Source: Comamonas koreensis
GTDB taxonomy: Bacteria; Pseudomonadota; Gammaproteobacteria; Burkholderiales; Burkholderiaceae_C
Direction of reading: 5' to 3'
NCBI RefSeq assembly: GCF_014076495.1
Contig: NZ_CP043575.1
Location: 186,001 to 250,000 of the forward strand
DNA length: 64,000 nt
The notes below the pieces were generated by a model. The model saw nothing but the letters and a program-made list of their open reading frames with translations. It ran no database searches and was not told where the DNA came from. Numbering within the stretch: the first letter of the stretch is position 1; every line of letters begins with the position of its first letter. Positions 54,278 to 63,974 of this stretch are shown in pieces. Position numbers and translations under genes: made by a program.

Positions 54278-55369
54278 TTAAGCGACGTTGAGGCGCTCGC
54301 CACTTTGCCGGTCAAACACATGCCAGTGCTGCGGCGCCGTGTGCCAATGCAGCGCCTGGCCGGGCGCCAGCGCCAGGCGTTCCTTGACGGTCGAAATGAG
54401 TGGCTGCTGGCCAAAGCGGCTGACCACCTGGGTTTCGGCGCCGGTGGGCTCCACCACCTCGACGGTCGCAGCGCTAGTGGCGACACCGCTCAGGGGCGCC
54501 ACTTCCAGCTGCACATGTTCGGGCCGCACGCCCAGCCACAGCGCACGCTCGCCCTGGGCCTGCAGGCCGGGCAGCAGCGGCAGGCGCAGGCCATCGTCGG
54601 TCACCAGCTGCCAGCCGTCCTGCGCTGGCTGGCTGCGGGCGGCAATCAGGTTCATCGAGGGCGAGCCAATGAACTGCGCGACAAAGGCATTGCGTGGCCG
54701 GTCGTACAGCTCCAGCGGCGTGCCCACCTGCTCGATCAGGCCGTCGCGCATCACCACGATGCGGTCGGCCATGGTCATGGCCTCGATCTGGTCATGCGTC
54801 ACATAGACCGTGGTGGTGCGCAGGCGCTGGTGCAAGGCCTTGATCTCGGTGCGCATCTGCACGCGCAGCTTGGCATCCAGGTTGGACAGCGGCTCGTCAA
54901 ACAAAAAGGCCAGTGGCTCGCGCACAATGGCGCGGCCCATGGCCACACGCTGGCGCTGGCCGCCCGACAGCTGGGCAGGCAGGCGGGCCAGCAGCGGCTC
55001 CAGGCCCAGAATCTCGGCCACCTGCTGCACGCGCTGCGCAATGGCTGCGGGCGCCTGGCGCTGCAGCTTGAGCGCAAAGCCCAGGTTCTCGGCCACCGTC
55101 ATATGCGGGTAGAGCGCATAGTTCTGGAACACCATCGCAATATTGCGCTCGCGCGGCGGCACATCGTTGATGAGCTGGCCACCCAGCACGATCTGGCCGC
55201 TGCTGACCTCTTCGAGCCCGGCGAGCATGCGCAGCAAGGTGGATTTACCGCAGCCAGATGGGCCGACCAGCGCCACAAACTCGCCCTCGGCGATATCGAG
55301 CGAAATACCCTTGAGCACATCGTGCCCCTCAAAATGCTTGCGCAGCTGTCTCAATGCAATCGAAGCCAT
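54278..55369 (-). CDS. ABC transporter ATPase, UgpC/MalK family
   Basis: A 363-residue ATPase. Walker A is GPSGCGKST, the signature is [19 protein letters not shown], Walker B is [17 protein letters not shown] and the H-loop is [14 protein letters not shown]. The C-terminal TOBE-like regulatory domain (about 240-360) is present, as in importers of sugars, polyols and glycerol-3-phosphate. It lies 1 nt after the second permease stop, the last gene of the importer operon. The start at 55369 fits the family. Confidence 0.93.
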   Translation of the reverse strand: MASIALRQLRKHFEGHDVLKGISLDIAEGEFVALVGPSGCGKSTLLRMLAGLEEVSSGQIVLGGQLINDVPPRERNIAMVFQNYALYPHMTVAENLGFALKLQRQAPAAIAQRVQQVAEILGLEPLLARLPAQLSGGQRQRVAMGRAIVREPLAFLFDEPLSNLDAKLRVQMRTEIKALHQRLRTTTVYVTHDQIEAMTMADRIVVMRDGLIEQVGTPLELYDRPRNAFVAQFIGSPSMNLIAARSQPAQDGWQLVTDDGLRLPLLPGLQAQGERALWLGVRPEHVQLEVAPLSGVATSAATVEVVEPTGAETQVVSRFGQQPLISTVKERLALAPGQALHWHTAPQHWHVFDRQSGERLNVA

Positions 55370-55370
55370 G

Positions 55371-56243
55371 TCAGTCCTTAACGCCACCGGCGGTGAGGCC
55401 GTGAACGAGGTATTTGCGCACCAGCACCGTGAACAGCAGCACCGGCAGCATCACCAGGGTGCCGGCCGCTGCAATCTTGGTCCACTCCCAGCCGTCGTAC
55501 TGCAGAAAATTGACGATGGCCACCGGCGCCGTCACCGCCTGCGTGCGGGTCAGAATCAGTGCGAAGAAAAAGTCGCTCCACGAAAAGATGAAGCACAGCA
55601 CGGCGGTGGCCACCAGGCCCGGCCGGGTCAGTGGCAAGGTCACATGCCAGAAGGCCGACCAGATGCTGCAGCCGTCCATCCAGGCCGCCTCTTCGAGCGC
55701 CGTGGGAATGGCCTCAAAAAAGCCCTGCATCATCCAGATCACGATGGCCAGGTTGAAGGTCAGGTAGACCAGCACCAGGCCCCAGACGGAATCGAGCAGG
55801 CCCAGCCAGCGAAATGCCAGAAAGAACGGAATCGTGAACGCAATGGGCGGCGCCATGCGTGTGCACAGCACCCACAGCGCCACCTGGCGCCGCTGCTTGA
55901 AGCGCCAGCGCGACAGCGCATAGGCAGCGGGCACCCCCAGGAGCAGCGACAGCCCGGTGGACAGCACACTCACCAGCAAGCTGTTGCCAAAGGAGCGTGC
56001 AAAGTTGTCCTGCCACAGGCCCGCAAAGGCCTCCAACGTGGGGCTGAAGACAAGATCCAGCGACAGCGCATCGCCCGCCGGGCGAAAGGCCATCTGCACC
56101 ATCCACAAAAAAGGCAGCAGCACCACCATCAGCACCACCACGGCAGCGGTGCTGAGCAGATGGCGCTGCGCGCCTTGCACGGCGCGTTGCCATACGGGCA
56201 GCGCAGGTGCTGCGTGGTGCCAGGTCTCAGCGTGCATGGGCAT
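55371..56243 (-). CDS. ABC transporter permease, MalG-type
   Basis: A 290-residue inner-membrane permease with six predicted membrane segments. The EAA loop reads [26 protein letters not shown], which contacts the ATPase. It overlaps the upstream permease gene by 17 nt. The first ATG (MPMHAE) was kept; the third codon is also an ATG. Confidence 0.93.
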   Translation of the reverse strand: MPMHAETWHHAAPALPVWQRAVQGAQRHLLSTAAVVVLMVVLLPFLWMVQMAFRPAGDALSLDLVFSPTLEAFAGLWQDNFARSFGNSLLVSVLSTGLSLLLGVPAAYALSRWRFKQRRQVALWVLCTRMAPPIAFTIPFFLAFRWLGLLDSVWGLVLVYLTFNLAIVIWMMQGFFEAIPTALEEAAWMDGCSIWSAFWHVTLPLTRPGLVATAVLCFIFSWSDFFFALILTRTQAVTAPVAIVNFLQYDGWEWTKIAAAGTLVMLPVLLFTVLVRKYLVHGLTAGGVKD

Positions 56244-57234
56244 CTCCCTTGGCCCGGCCCAGGCGGCTGACCAGTGCGCTCAGCACAAAGATGATGGCCA
56301 GCATCACCACCGCAATGGCGCTGCCGTAGCCCCAGTACGAGAAGTTGAAGGCCTGGATAAAGCCGTAGAAATTGGTGACCTCGGTCACGGTGCCCGGCCC
56401 GCCATTGGTCAGCACATACAAGAGCGGAAAGGCCTTGAAGCTGTCGATCAGGCGGAACAGCGCGCAGACCACCAGGGTGCGCTGCAGATAGGGCAGCACG
56501 ATGTAGACAAACACCTGCCAGCGGTTGGCGCCATCGATGCGGGCGGCATCGACCGGGTCGCGCGGCACCATCTGCAGCTGGGCCAGCACCATCAGCATCG
56601 TGAACGGGAACCACTGCCAGACATCGGCGGCCACAATGGCCCACAGCGCGGTGTCGGGGTTGGCGATCAGCGAGCGCAGCGGCCAGCCCCACTGCTCGAG
56701 CAGCGCATGCATCGGGCTGATGTCGGGCGTGTAGATGATCTTCCAGACCAGGGCCACCACAATCGGCGGCAGCACCATCGGGATCAGAAAGAACGTGCGC
56801 AGGCCCGCGACCACCCGGCTGCTGCTGTGCAGCAGCAAGGCCAGGCCCAGGCCGACGAGCAGCTGCAGCAGCACACTGACCGACGAGAGCTTGGCCTGCA
56901 CCCAGAGCGAATCGACAAAGCGCTGGTCCTGCAGCAGCTGCGCATAGTTGCCGGCGGGCTGCTCAAAATGGAAGGTCGCTGCTGGGTCGGTCAGGCTCAG
57001 CGGCGTGAGGCTCACTACCACCAGCGTGACCAGCGGCAGCAAGGTGATGGCGGCCAGCACCACCAGTGCGGGTGCCAGGCCCAGGCCATAGGCCCGTGCC
57101 GATTCGCGCTGCCAGTTGCGCTGCCAGTTGCGCGACGCTGCAGCCGCAGCGGGCTTGCCGCGCGCCTGGCTGGGCAGCGGGCGCGCGGGTCCGGTGTCGA
57201 GCGCCTGCGGCGCGAGAGATGCAGTGGGCGGCAT
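56227..57234 (-). CDS. ABC transporter permease, MalF-type
   Basis: A 335-residue permease with six to seven membrane segments. The EAA loop reads DAARIDGANRWQVFVYIVLPYLQRTLV. The start at 57234 has GAGGGAG seven nt upstream; the frame open before it has low coding character. It is 20 nt after the binding-protein gene and overlaps the MalG-type gene. Confidence 0.92.
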   Translation of the reverse strand: MPPTASLAPQALDTGPARPLPSQARGKPAAAAASRNWQRNWQRESARAYGLGLAPALVVLAAITLLPLVTLVVVSLTPLSLTDPAATFHFEQPAGNYAQLLQDQRFVDSLWVQAKLSSVSVLLQLLVGLGLALLLHSSSRVVAGLRTFFLIPMVLPPIVVALVWKIIYTPDISPMHALLEQWGWPLRSLIANPDTALWAIVAADVWQWFPFTMLMVLAQLQMVPRDPVDAARIDGANRWQVFVYIVLPYLQRTLVVCALFRLIDSFKAFPLLYVLTNGGPGTVTEVTNFYGFIQAFNFSYWGYGSAIAVVMLAIIFVLSALVSRLGRAKGDAHAR

Positions 57235-57253
57235 GGGCGCGCTCCCTCGCCAC

Positions 57254-58618
57254 TCAGACCGAGACGCCGGCGCGGCGCAGCTCGGCAATCGACGCGGTCT
57301 GCGCCTGCTTCATCGCCTGCTCAGGCGTGCGCTGGCCCGTCACGATCAGCTCAATGGCCTTGTTGATCTGCTGGTCCACCTGCGGGTAGGCAGCCACGGT
57401 GCGGTATTTCATATGGCCTTGCTTGGCCGACAGCTCCACCGACGATGTCACCAGCGACGCGATGTCATAGCCGTTGACGCGCTGGCGCTCACGGTAAGCG
57501 GCCGAGTCAATGTCCGAGCGCCGCGTGGGCGAGCCGTAACCTGCAGCCACGGCGCGCTGCAAGGTTTCCTTGGACGTGGCCCAGCGGATGAACTGCCAGG
57601 CGGCATCCTTGTTCTTGCTGCCCACCGGAATGCCCCAGCCATGGATGGCCGTGCCCGGAAAGCGCCCGGCCACACCCTTGGGCACCTGGCCCCAGGCCGC
57701 CGATGCCGCCACCTTGCTACTGGACTTATCGGCCAGCTGCGAGAGGTTGATCTGGCCTTGCACGCTCAAATGGCTGCGCCCGGCCTTGAGCGACTGCACG
57801 GCCTGGTCCGAGGTGTAGGAGACCACACCGTCGGGCCCGTACTCGCGCAGCAGGCGGGCAAAGTAGTCGGCCGCCGCTATCGCCTCGGGGCTGTCCAAGG
57901 TGGGGAACAGGTCATCGGGCGCCTTGCGGAACACATCGCCGCCAAAGGCCTGCAGGAACGGGATGAAGGTCCAGCCATAGTGGTTGTCGGTGACAAAGCC
58001 GGCCGCGCGCTCCTTGCGGTTGAGCAGCTTGGCCGCTTGCAGCCAGGCGTCTGTCGTATCGGGAAAGGCCAGGCCCGACTGCTGGAGCACATCAAAGCGC
58101 GAGGCCGCCGCAATCGTGACCTCGGCCTGCCAGGGGATGCCGTAGAGCTGGCCATCGCGGCCGCGCTCGGGCGCCAGCGCGCCTTCGAGAAAGTCGCGGA
58201 TGTCAAAGCTCGCCGGCGTCTTGTTGGGGTCGTTGATATAGCCATCGAGCGGCGTCAGCCAGCCCGAATTGATCCAGCGGCTCGAATAGATGAAGGTGAC
58301 ATTGACCGCATCAAAGGCCGCCCCCTTGGTGGACAGCTCCAGGTCAGCGCGCTGGTTGTAGACCGGAAAGCCGGGCGTGTCGAAATTGACTTTGGCGCCC
58401 GTGGCCTCCTCGAACTCGGGAATCCAGGGCCGCAGCAGCTTGGAATACGGCGAGCTGTACAGCGAGGTATTGAGCGTTACGCCCTTGAGCGGCTTGCTGT
58501 CCAGCGCCAGTGCCGGAAAGCCCAGCACGCTGCCGGCGCCGGCCGCCAGCGCAGAGGCCAGCAGCTTGCGGCGCGGCACCAGCAGGCCGCCTTCGTAGTG
58601 GTAGGTGGTTCGGGTCAT
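57254..58618 (-). CDS. ABC transporter substrate-binding protein, sugar type
   Basis: A 454-residue periplasmic binding protein of family 1. The N-terminal PRRKLLASALAAGAG is a twin-arginine-like export signal, ending near ALA (about 39). Binding-protein markers include FEEATGAKVNF, GIPWQAEVTIAAASRFDVL and AIHGWGIPVGSKNKDAAWQFIRWATSKETLQRAV. The substrate is not given by sequence; the gene precedes two permeases and a MalK-type ATPase. A dioxygenase gene lies 110 nt upstream on the same strand. Confidence 0.92.
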   Translation of the reverse strand: MTRTTYHYEGGLLVPRRKLLASALAAGAGSVLGFPALALDSKPLKGVTLNTSLYSSPYSKLLRPWIPEFEEATGAKVNFDTPGFPVYNQRADLELSTKGAAFDAVNVTFIYSSRWINSGWLTPLDGYINDPNKTPASFDIRDFLEGALAPERGRDGQLYGIPWQAEVTIAAASRFDVLQQSGLAFPDTTDAWLQAAKLLNRKERAAGFVTDNHYGWTFIPFLQAFGGDVFRKAPDDLFPTLDSPEAIAAADYFARLLREYGPDGVVSYTSDQAVQSLKAGRSHLSVQGQINLSQLADKSSSKVAASAAWGQVPKGVAGRFPGTAIHGWGIPVGSKNKDAAWQFIRWATSKETLQRAVAAGYGSPTRRSDIDSAAYRERQRVNGYDIASLVTSSVELSAKQGHMKYRTVAAYPQVDQQINKAIELIVTGQRTPEQAMKQAQTASIAELRRAGVSV

Positions 58619-58727
58619 GGAAACTCTCTGTGGTGCGCGCAGGCGGCCATCGCCATCTGCGATCGGTGTGTTGCTGTTGGGGAGGGCGCTGCGCCCAGCC
58701 GGTGCGCCTGGCCGCCGCTCAGGCTGC

Positions 58728-59684
58728 TCAGGCCGCTGCCGGCTCGCGCACGGTCAGGTCGACGCTGGTGCGGCCATCGACCGAGGTCGCCACGTCGCCG
58801 GTGACCGTCACGCGCCGCATCACGCGGTGGGCATCGGCATAGTCATTGATGGCGTAGTGCTGGGTGGCGCGGTTGTCCCAGATGGCAACATCGCCCGGCT
58901 GCCAGTGCCAGCGCACGGTGTTTTCCAGCCGCACGATGCGCTCATGGAAGAGCTGCAGCAAGGCGGCAGACTCGTTGCTGCGCAGGCCCTTGATGCGCTT
59001 GGCAAAGTGGCCCAGCAGCAGCGCCTTCTCGCCCGTCTCGGCATGCACATGCACCAAGGGCTGCTCGGACTCGATGGTCTTGCTGGTGAAGACCTTGCGG
59101 TAGCTCGCCCGGCCCTGCGTCTCGGTCTGGCTGGCGGCTGTGTTCTGGCGGAAGTTCTCCGCATAGTCGTAGTCATTGCCATGCACGGCCCAGAGCTGCT
59201 CGGCGAGCTGCTGCAGCGGCGCGGGCAGGCCTTCATAGGCGGCCACGGTATTGGCCCAGACGGTGTCGCCACCATGGCCGGGCAAGGTCACGGCGCGCAG
59301 CACACAGACCTTGGGGAAGACCGCCTTGAAGGTCACATCGGTGTGCCAGGAATCGGCCCGGCCGCCGTGCTGCGAGTTGAGCTCCAGAAAGGCCGTGCCA
59401 TCGGGCGCGGGCACGGTAGGGTGGGCCTCGATCTCACCAAACAAACGGCCAAAGGCCTGGTGGCCGGCGTCATCGAGGTGCTGCTGGCCCCGGAAGAAAA
59501 TCACCCGGTGCTGCAGCAGCGCTGCCTTGATCTGGGCAAACAGCGCCGGTTCCAATGCACCCGACAGCGACACCCCATGCACCACCGCGCCGATGCGGCC
59601 CGCCAGGGGCTCGACGTGCAGGGCCGTAGCTGCAGCGGCATCGGCCGCTGGGCTCAGGTGGCGAACATTGGTGATGGCATTCAT
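58728..59684 (-). CDS. TauD/TfdA-family 2-oxoglutarate dioxygenase
   Basis: A 318-residue Fe(II)- and 2-oxoglutarate-dependent dioxygenase. The iron ligands are His114 and Asp116 (WHTDVTF) and His276 (ATQHYAIND), with the cosubstrate arginine near 291 (RVMRRVTV). In known members the substrate is taurine, alkyl sulfates or aryloxyalkanoates such as 2,4-D. The gene starts with GAGGAG ahead of the ATG and lies just upstream of a sugar-type importer, so it may act on the imported compound. No sulfonate-specific genes are present, so the substrate is open. Confidence 0.9.
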   Translation of the reverse strand: MNAITNVRHLSPAADAAAATALHVEPLAGRIGAVVHGVSLSGALEPALFAQIKAALLQHRVIFFRGQQHLDDAGHQAFGRLFGEIEAHPTVPAPDGTAFLELNSQHGGRADSWHTDVTFKAVFPKVCVLRAVTLPGHGGDTVWANTVAAYEGLPAPLQQLAEQLWAVHGNDYDYAENFRQNTAASQTETQGRASYRKVFTSKTIESEQPLVHVHAETGEKALLLGHFAKRIKGLRSNESAALLQLFHERIVRLENTVRWHWQPGDVAIWDNRATQHYAINDYADAHRVMRRVTVTGDVATSVDGRTSVDLTVREPAAA

Positions 59685-59792
59685 GGGCGCTCCTCGTGGT
59701 CTGGCAATCGGGTTGAAGCCTTCATGCTAGGCAGCGGGGTGCGCCACCACAACGACGCATTTCATGCATCGATATGCCAACAGCAGCTAAGA

Positions 59793-59815
59793 AAAAAGAG
59801 GCATAAGCCTCTTTC
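59793..59815 (-). terminator. Terminator after serA
   Basis: AAAGAGGC/GCCTCTTT stem with an ATAA loop and six T on the minus strand, about 60 nt past the serA stop. Confidence 0.9.
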
Positions 59816-59877
59816 TTCGGTGTCTAAAGCCATCTACCGCATCGGCGCCGCTGGTTCGCCGTACGGTGGGCGCGGCA

Positions 59878-61107
59878 TCAGAACAGCACGCGGCAGCGGA
59901 TCGTGCCGGCGATCTGGGCCAGCTTCTCCAGCGCCAGGGCCGACGATTCCTGGTCGATATCGATCACCACATAGCCCACCTTTTCATCGGTGCGCAGGTA
60001 CTGGCCGGCGATGTTGATGCCGTTGTCGGCCAGCACCTGGTTGATGGCCGACAGGATGCCTGGGCGGTTCTCGTGCACGTGCAGGATACGGTTCTTGCCA
60101 GGGTGCTCGGGCAGGGCCACTTCGGGGAAGTTGACCGCCGAGGTGGTGGTGCCGTTGTCGCTGTACTTGACCAGCTTTTCTGCCACTTCCAGGCCGATAT
60201 TGGCCTGGGCTTCCATCGTCGAGCCGCCGATGTGCGGGGTCAGGATCACGTTGTCCATGCCGCGCAGCGGCGACTGGAACTCGTCCTTGTTGCTCTTGGG
60301 CTCGACCGGGAACACGTCGATGGCCGCGCCCAGCAGCTTCTTGGCTTGCAGCGCCTGGGCCAGCACGTCGAGGTCCACCACGGTGCCGCGCGAGGCATTG
60401 ATCAAAATGCTGCCAGGCTTCATCGCCGCGATCTGGGCCGCGCCAATCATGTTGTGGGTCGAGGCCAACTCGGGAACGTGCAGGGTCACGATGTCGGACT
60501 GCGCCAGCAGCGCGTTGAGGTTGGCCGCCTGGTGCGCATTGCCCAGCGGCAGCTTGGTGACCACATCATGGAACACGACCTTCATGCCCAGGCCTTCGGC
60601 AAGCACCGACAATTGCGTGCCGATCGAGCCGTAGCCGACGATGCCCAAGGTCTTGCCACGGATCTCGAAGGAGTTGTCGGCGCTTTTCTTCCAGCCGCCC
60701 CGGTGCGATACCGCGTTCTTCTCGGGGATGCCGCGCAGCAGCAAGATGGCCTCGGCCAGCACCAGCTCCGCGACAGAGCGTGTGTTGGAGAAGGGCGCAT
60801 TGAACACCGCAATACCGCGCTCGCGCGCCGCATTCAGATCGACCTGGTTGGTGCCGATGCAAAAACAGCCCACTGCCACCAGCTTGTTGGCCGCAGCAAA
60901 CACATCGGCCGTCAGCTGCGTGCGCGAGCGGATGCCGACAAAGTGCACGTCGGCAATCTTGCGCTTGAGCTCTTCGCCCTCCAAGGCGCCGGTCAGCGCC
61001 TCGACCTGGGTATAGCCTGCCGCCTGCAACACCTTGAGCGCAGAAGGGTGGATGCCCTCGAGCAGCAAGAACTTGATCTTCGATTTATCCAGCGATGTTT
61101 TGGTCAT
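59878..61107 (-). CDS. serA: D-3-phosphoglycerate dehydrogenase
   Basis: First enzyme of serine synthesis, NAD-dependent. 409 residues, E. coli-like type with the ACT regulatory domain at the C-terminus (about 340-409; HVHENRPGILSAINQVLADNGINIAGQYLRTDEKVGYVVIDID). Cofactor loop GYGSIGTQLS, and the catalytic arginine, glutamate and histidine are in NASRG and HIGGSTMEAQANI. In the E. coli enzyme the ACT domain binds serine for feedback inhibition. Monocistronic with its own terminator. Confidence 0.96.
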   Translation of the reverse strand: MTKTSLDKSKIKFLLLEGIHPSALKVLQAAGYTQVEALTGALEGEELKRKIADVHFVGIRSRTQLTADVFAAANKLVAVGCFCIGTNQVDLNAARERGIAVFNAPFSNTRSVAELVLAEAILLLRGIPEKNAVSHRGGWKKSADNSFEIRGKTLGIVGYGSIGTQLSVLAEGLGMKVVFHDVVTKLPLGNAHQAANLNALLAQSDIVTLHVPELASTHNMIGAAQIAAMKPGSILINASRGTVVDLDVLAQALQAKKLLGAAIDVFPVEPKSNKDEFQSPLRGMDNVILTPHIGGSTMEAQANIGLEVAEKLVKYSDNGTTTSAVNFPEVALPEHPGKNRILHVHENRPGILSAINQVLADNGINIAGQYLRTDEKVGYVVIDIDQESSALALEKLAQIAGTIRCRVLF

Positions 61108-61431
61108 GAATGCGCGCTTTCTCTTTCACAAACGACTGCGGTCTGCCCACCAGGCTGCGATCGGCAGCTAGCAGACCCGGGTCGATCATGGCGCAGAACC
61201 TTTGCCATTACGTGTTGTCGGGTTGACCCTAGGTTGTATCGCAGCAGGGCTGGCGCCCAATCACCTGCGCCAGCTTGCCCGCCGCCCCACAGCAAACCTT
61301 TGATTTGTTGGGTATTTAAGAATCCAAGGCCTTCGCTGACAGCGCCCGGGCTTCAACCCTGGCCTGCAAAGGGCGGGGCTGCGTGGTACAAAAAGCGGGT
61401 GATTTTGTGACACAACCACCAGGAGTTTTGT
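61108..61431. other. Divergent upstream region of serA and the reductase gene
   Basis: A gene-free stretch of 324 bp. It should contain promoters for two divergent genes, but I could not fix either. It is unremarkable apart from a slightly AT-rich patch near 61300-61320 (TTTGTTGGGTATTTAAG). Confidence 0.4.
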
Positions 61432-62562
61432 ATGACAAGCACCGCAACCCATAACCTGTTTGAACCTGTGCAGGTGGGTGATCTGGCCCTGGCCAACCGC
61501 ATTGCGATGGCCCCGTTGACGCGCAACCGTTCGCCCAAGGCCGTTCCCCAGCCGATGGCAGCCACCTACTATGCCCAGCGCGCCAGCGCCGGGCTGCTGA
61601 TCACCGAGGCTACCGCCATCAGCCACCAGGGCCAGGGTTATGCCGATGTGCCCGGCCTGTACGAGCAGGACCAGCTCGATGGCTGGAGCAAGGTCACCAG
61701 CGCGGTGCATGCCAAGGGCGGCAAGATCGTCTGCCAGCTGTGGCATGTGGGCCGTGTCTCGCACCGCCTGCTGCAGCCGGACCAGCAGGCCCCCGTGGCG
61801 CCCTCGGCCATCACTGCCAAGACAAAGACCTACCTGATCGACCCGGCCACCGGCGAAGGCCGCTTCGAGCCGACCTCCGAGCCGCGCGCGCTGGATGCCG
61901 AGGAGATCCCCGGCATCGTGCACAGCTTTGCTGCGGCCGCCCGCAATGCGGTCAAGACCGCCGGCTTCGATGGCGTCGAGATCCACGGCGCCAACGGCTA
62001 CCTGCTCGACCAGTTCTTGAAGACCGGCGCCAATGCGCGCCGCGACGACTACGGCGGCTCGATCGAAAACCGCGCCCGCCTGACCTTGGAAGTCACCCGC
62101 GCGGTGATCGACGCGGTCGGCCGTGGCAAGGTCGGCATCCGGCTCTCGCCCGTCACCCCCGCCAATGGCATCGACGACGCCGATCCCCAGAGCCTGTTCA
62201 CCTACCTGGCCCACCAGCTGGCGCCGCTGGGCCTGGCCTATATCCATGTGATCGAAGGCGCCACCGGCGGCCCGCGTGAAGTCGAAGGCCGTCCCTTCGA
62301 CTACGAGGCCTTCAAGGCGGAATACCGCCGCGCCGGCGGCAAGGCCGCCTGGATGGTGAACAACGGCTATGACCGTGCGCTGGCCGAGCAAGCCGTAGCC
62401 AGCGGCCAGGCCGATATCGTCGCCTTTGGCCGGCCCTACATTGCCAACCCCGACCTGGTCGAGCGCCTGCGTAGCGGCGCGGCGCTGAACACCGGCGACA
62501 GCAGCACCTACTATGGCGGCGGCGAGAAGGGCTATACCGACTACCCCACCCTCGCCGGCTAA
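61432..62562 (+). CDS. Old Yellow Enzyme family NADH:flavin oxidoreductase
   Basis: A 376-residue FMN oxidoreductase that reduces activated C=C bonds and nitro groups. APLTRNRSPKAVPQP (about residues 25-40), QLWHVGRVSH and the substrate-binding VEIHGANGYLLDQFLKTGANARRDDYGGS are family signatures, and FGRPYIANPDLVERL is near the C-terminus. AGGAG precedes the ATG. NemA/MorB/XenB-like; the physiological substrate is unknown. Confidence 0.93.
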   Translation: MTSTATHNLFEPVQVGDLALANRIAMAPLTRNRSPKAVPQPMAATYYAQRASAGLLITEATAISHQGQGYADVPGLYEQDQLDGWSKVTSAVHAKGGKIVCQLWHVGRVSHRLLQPDQQAPVAPSAITAKTKTYLIDPATGEGRFEPTSEPRALDAEEIPGIVHSFAAAARNAVKTAGFDGVEIHGANGYLLDQFLKTGANARRDDYGGSIENRARLTLEVTRAVIDAVGRGKVGIRLSPVTPANGIDDADPQSLFTYLAHQLAPLGLAYIHVIEGATGGPREVEGRPFDYEAFKAEYRRAGGKAAWMVNNGYDRALAEQAVASGQADIVAFGRPYIANPDLVERLRSGAALNTGDSSTYYGGGEKGYTDYPTLAG

Positions 62563-62631
62563 GCGCCTTGAACGGCCTGGGCCTACAAAGGCCCGGGCCG
62601 CGGCTTTACCGGATTTTGGTAGAGTGCGCAG

Positions 62632-63204
62632 ATGCCATTGACTCCCCTCTTCCGCACCACGTTCTGTCTGCTGCTGGTCCCCGGCCTGGCCGCCTGCTCC
62701 AGCCTCTGGCCCTCCAAAAAAGAGGCCCAACCGGCGCCACGTGCGCCCCAGCAGGCTCCCGCAGACAAACCGGCACCGCAGGCCCCGTCACCTGCGGCGG
62801 CCAGCATCAGCGAAGCCGACCTGGCCGGCGTCTGGGAATGCCAGTTCCAGATCAGCATGGGCAAGGACAGCGCCAGCTTTACCTATACCAACCAGTTCAA
62901 CCCCGACCACAGCCTGCGCTCGCAGGCCTTTTTGGTCTATGACATGCCCAGCACCGACCAGCAATACCGCTTTGTGCTGCAAGGCACGGGCCAGTGGCGC
63001 ATGGACGGCAGCACCATCACGATGATCGTGCCCGAGGTGGTCAAGCAGGACCGCTCCGAGCACAAGAAGCCCGAGCTGATGCAAGACAAGGATCTGGTGC
63101 CCGAAGATTTGAGCGACACCTGGGCGGTGCAGGCCCACAAGGGCAAGAACCTGCGCGTGACCGTGGGCAGCCTGGCTGACTCCATGCTCTGCAACAAGGA
63201 ATAA
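62632..63204 (+). CDS. Putative lipoprotein of unknown function
   Basis: A 190-residue protein with a lipoprotein leader ending LAAC (Cys22), then a proline- and alanine-rich stretch (about 35-60), and a C-terminal domain (about 65-190) with DLAGVWECQFQISMGKDSASFTYTNQF, which resembles a small beta-barrel such as lipocalin- or META-like. I do not recognise it further. It may share a transcript with the next gene, 14 nt downstream. Confidence 0.7.
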   Translation: MPLTPLFRTTFCLLLVPGLAACSSLWPSKKEAQPAPRAPQQAPADKPAPQAPSPAAASISEADLAGVWECQFQISMGKDSASFTYTNQFNPDHSLRSQAFLVYDMPSTDQQYRFVLQGTGQWRMDGSTITMIVPEVVKQDRSEHKKPELMQDKDLVPEDLSDTWAVQAHKGKNLRVTVGSLADSMLCNKE

Positions 63205-63218
63205 AGGCCGGGCCTGCC

Positions 63219-63581
63219 ATGGATTCGCTGACTCTGGCCTTTTTGCCGCTGGCCCTGTGGTGGCCGGTGGCCCTGGGCCTGTCCTTGCTGCTGGTGCTCG
63301 CCGCCGTGCTGTGGATGTTTGTGCAAAACCGCCCCACCCGGCAGCGCGCAGCAGGTGGCGGCCCCGCCTGGCTGCCCTGGGCCTTTGCGCTGTTGGCGCT
63401 GGCCTGGTGGGCCTGCGGCTTGGCGCTGGCCTTGTGGCCGCTGAGGGAGCTGGACGAACTGGGCCAGTGGGCCCGCGCACCCAGCTATGTGCTGGTGCCG
63501 CTGTGGATTGGCGGCATTGCCTGGGTGGGCGCGCTCCTGGTGCAGCGCCTGCTGCGCAGCACAGCGGCCATGCGCGGCTAA
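63219..63581 (+). CDS. Small membrane protein of unknown function
   Basis: A 120-residue protein with three hydrophobic segments (about 6-28, 49-71 and 88-107) and no other features. It is 14 nt after the lipoprotein gene. The stop codon TAA is supplied by the first three bases next to the GAACCTGTTC solo end (63579-63595), so the current C-terminus could be the product of an insertion or deletion there. Confidence 0.6.
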   Translation: MDSLTLAFLPLALWWPVALGLSLLLVLAAVLWMFVQNRPTRQRAAGGGPAWLPWAFALLALAWWACGLALALWPLRELDELGQWARAPSYVLVPLWIGGIAWVGALLVQRLLRSTAAMRG

Positions 63582-63595
63582 GAACCTGTTCAAAG
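63579..63595 (+). repeat. Solo end of the inverted-repeat element family
   Basis: TAAGAACCTGTTCAAAG matches the left end and flank of copy 2 at 27361. No second end is seen nearby within the window. Confidence 0.75.
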
Positions 63596-63676
63596 CACCG
63601 GTTTGGTGGCGATTGCCGATTGACAGCCGCCCCATTTGCGCGACACTGGTGTTTACATCTGAGTTGGAGGCTTGCC

Positions 63677-63907
63677 ATGACCGATATCGACAGCATCAAC
63701 CTCGACAAGCTGCGCAATATTGTGCAGAAGTTCACGCACCGCGACTTCACGGCCGCCCAGATTGCCGACGACTACTGGGATGGCGCTGCCGAGCAGATCG
63801 GCGCCAGCGGCGCACAGTTTGAAGCCGTATTGCAGCGCAACGCGGCGCTGCTGGGCATACAGACCGTTGGCAGCCACCAGCCCGCCCGCTGGCATGTAGC
63901 GGCTTAA
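63677..63907 (+). CDS. Small soluble protein, 76 residues
   Basis: A 76-residue protein not recognised. The ATG has GGAGG eight nt upstream. The sequence MTDIDSINLDKLRNIVQKFTHRDFTAAQIADDYWDG is helical and acidic with no signal peptide or membrane segment. The open frame runs through upstream, but only this part has good coding character and a Shine-Dalgarno. Confidence 0.65.
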   Translation: MTDIDSINLDKLRNIVQKFTHRDFTAAQIADDYWDGAAEQIGASGAQFEAVLQRNAALLGIQTVGSHQPARWHVAA

Positions 63908-63974
63908 CGGCTGTTTCACCTCCCCCTCTTCCCTGTCGCACAGCACCGCCGCCCAGCGGTGCTAGGCTTGCACC

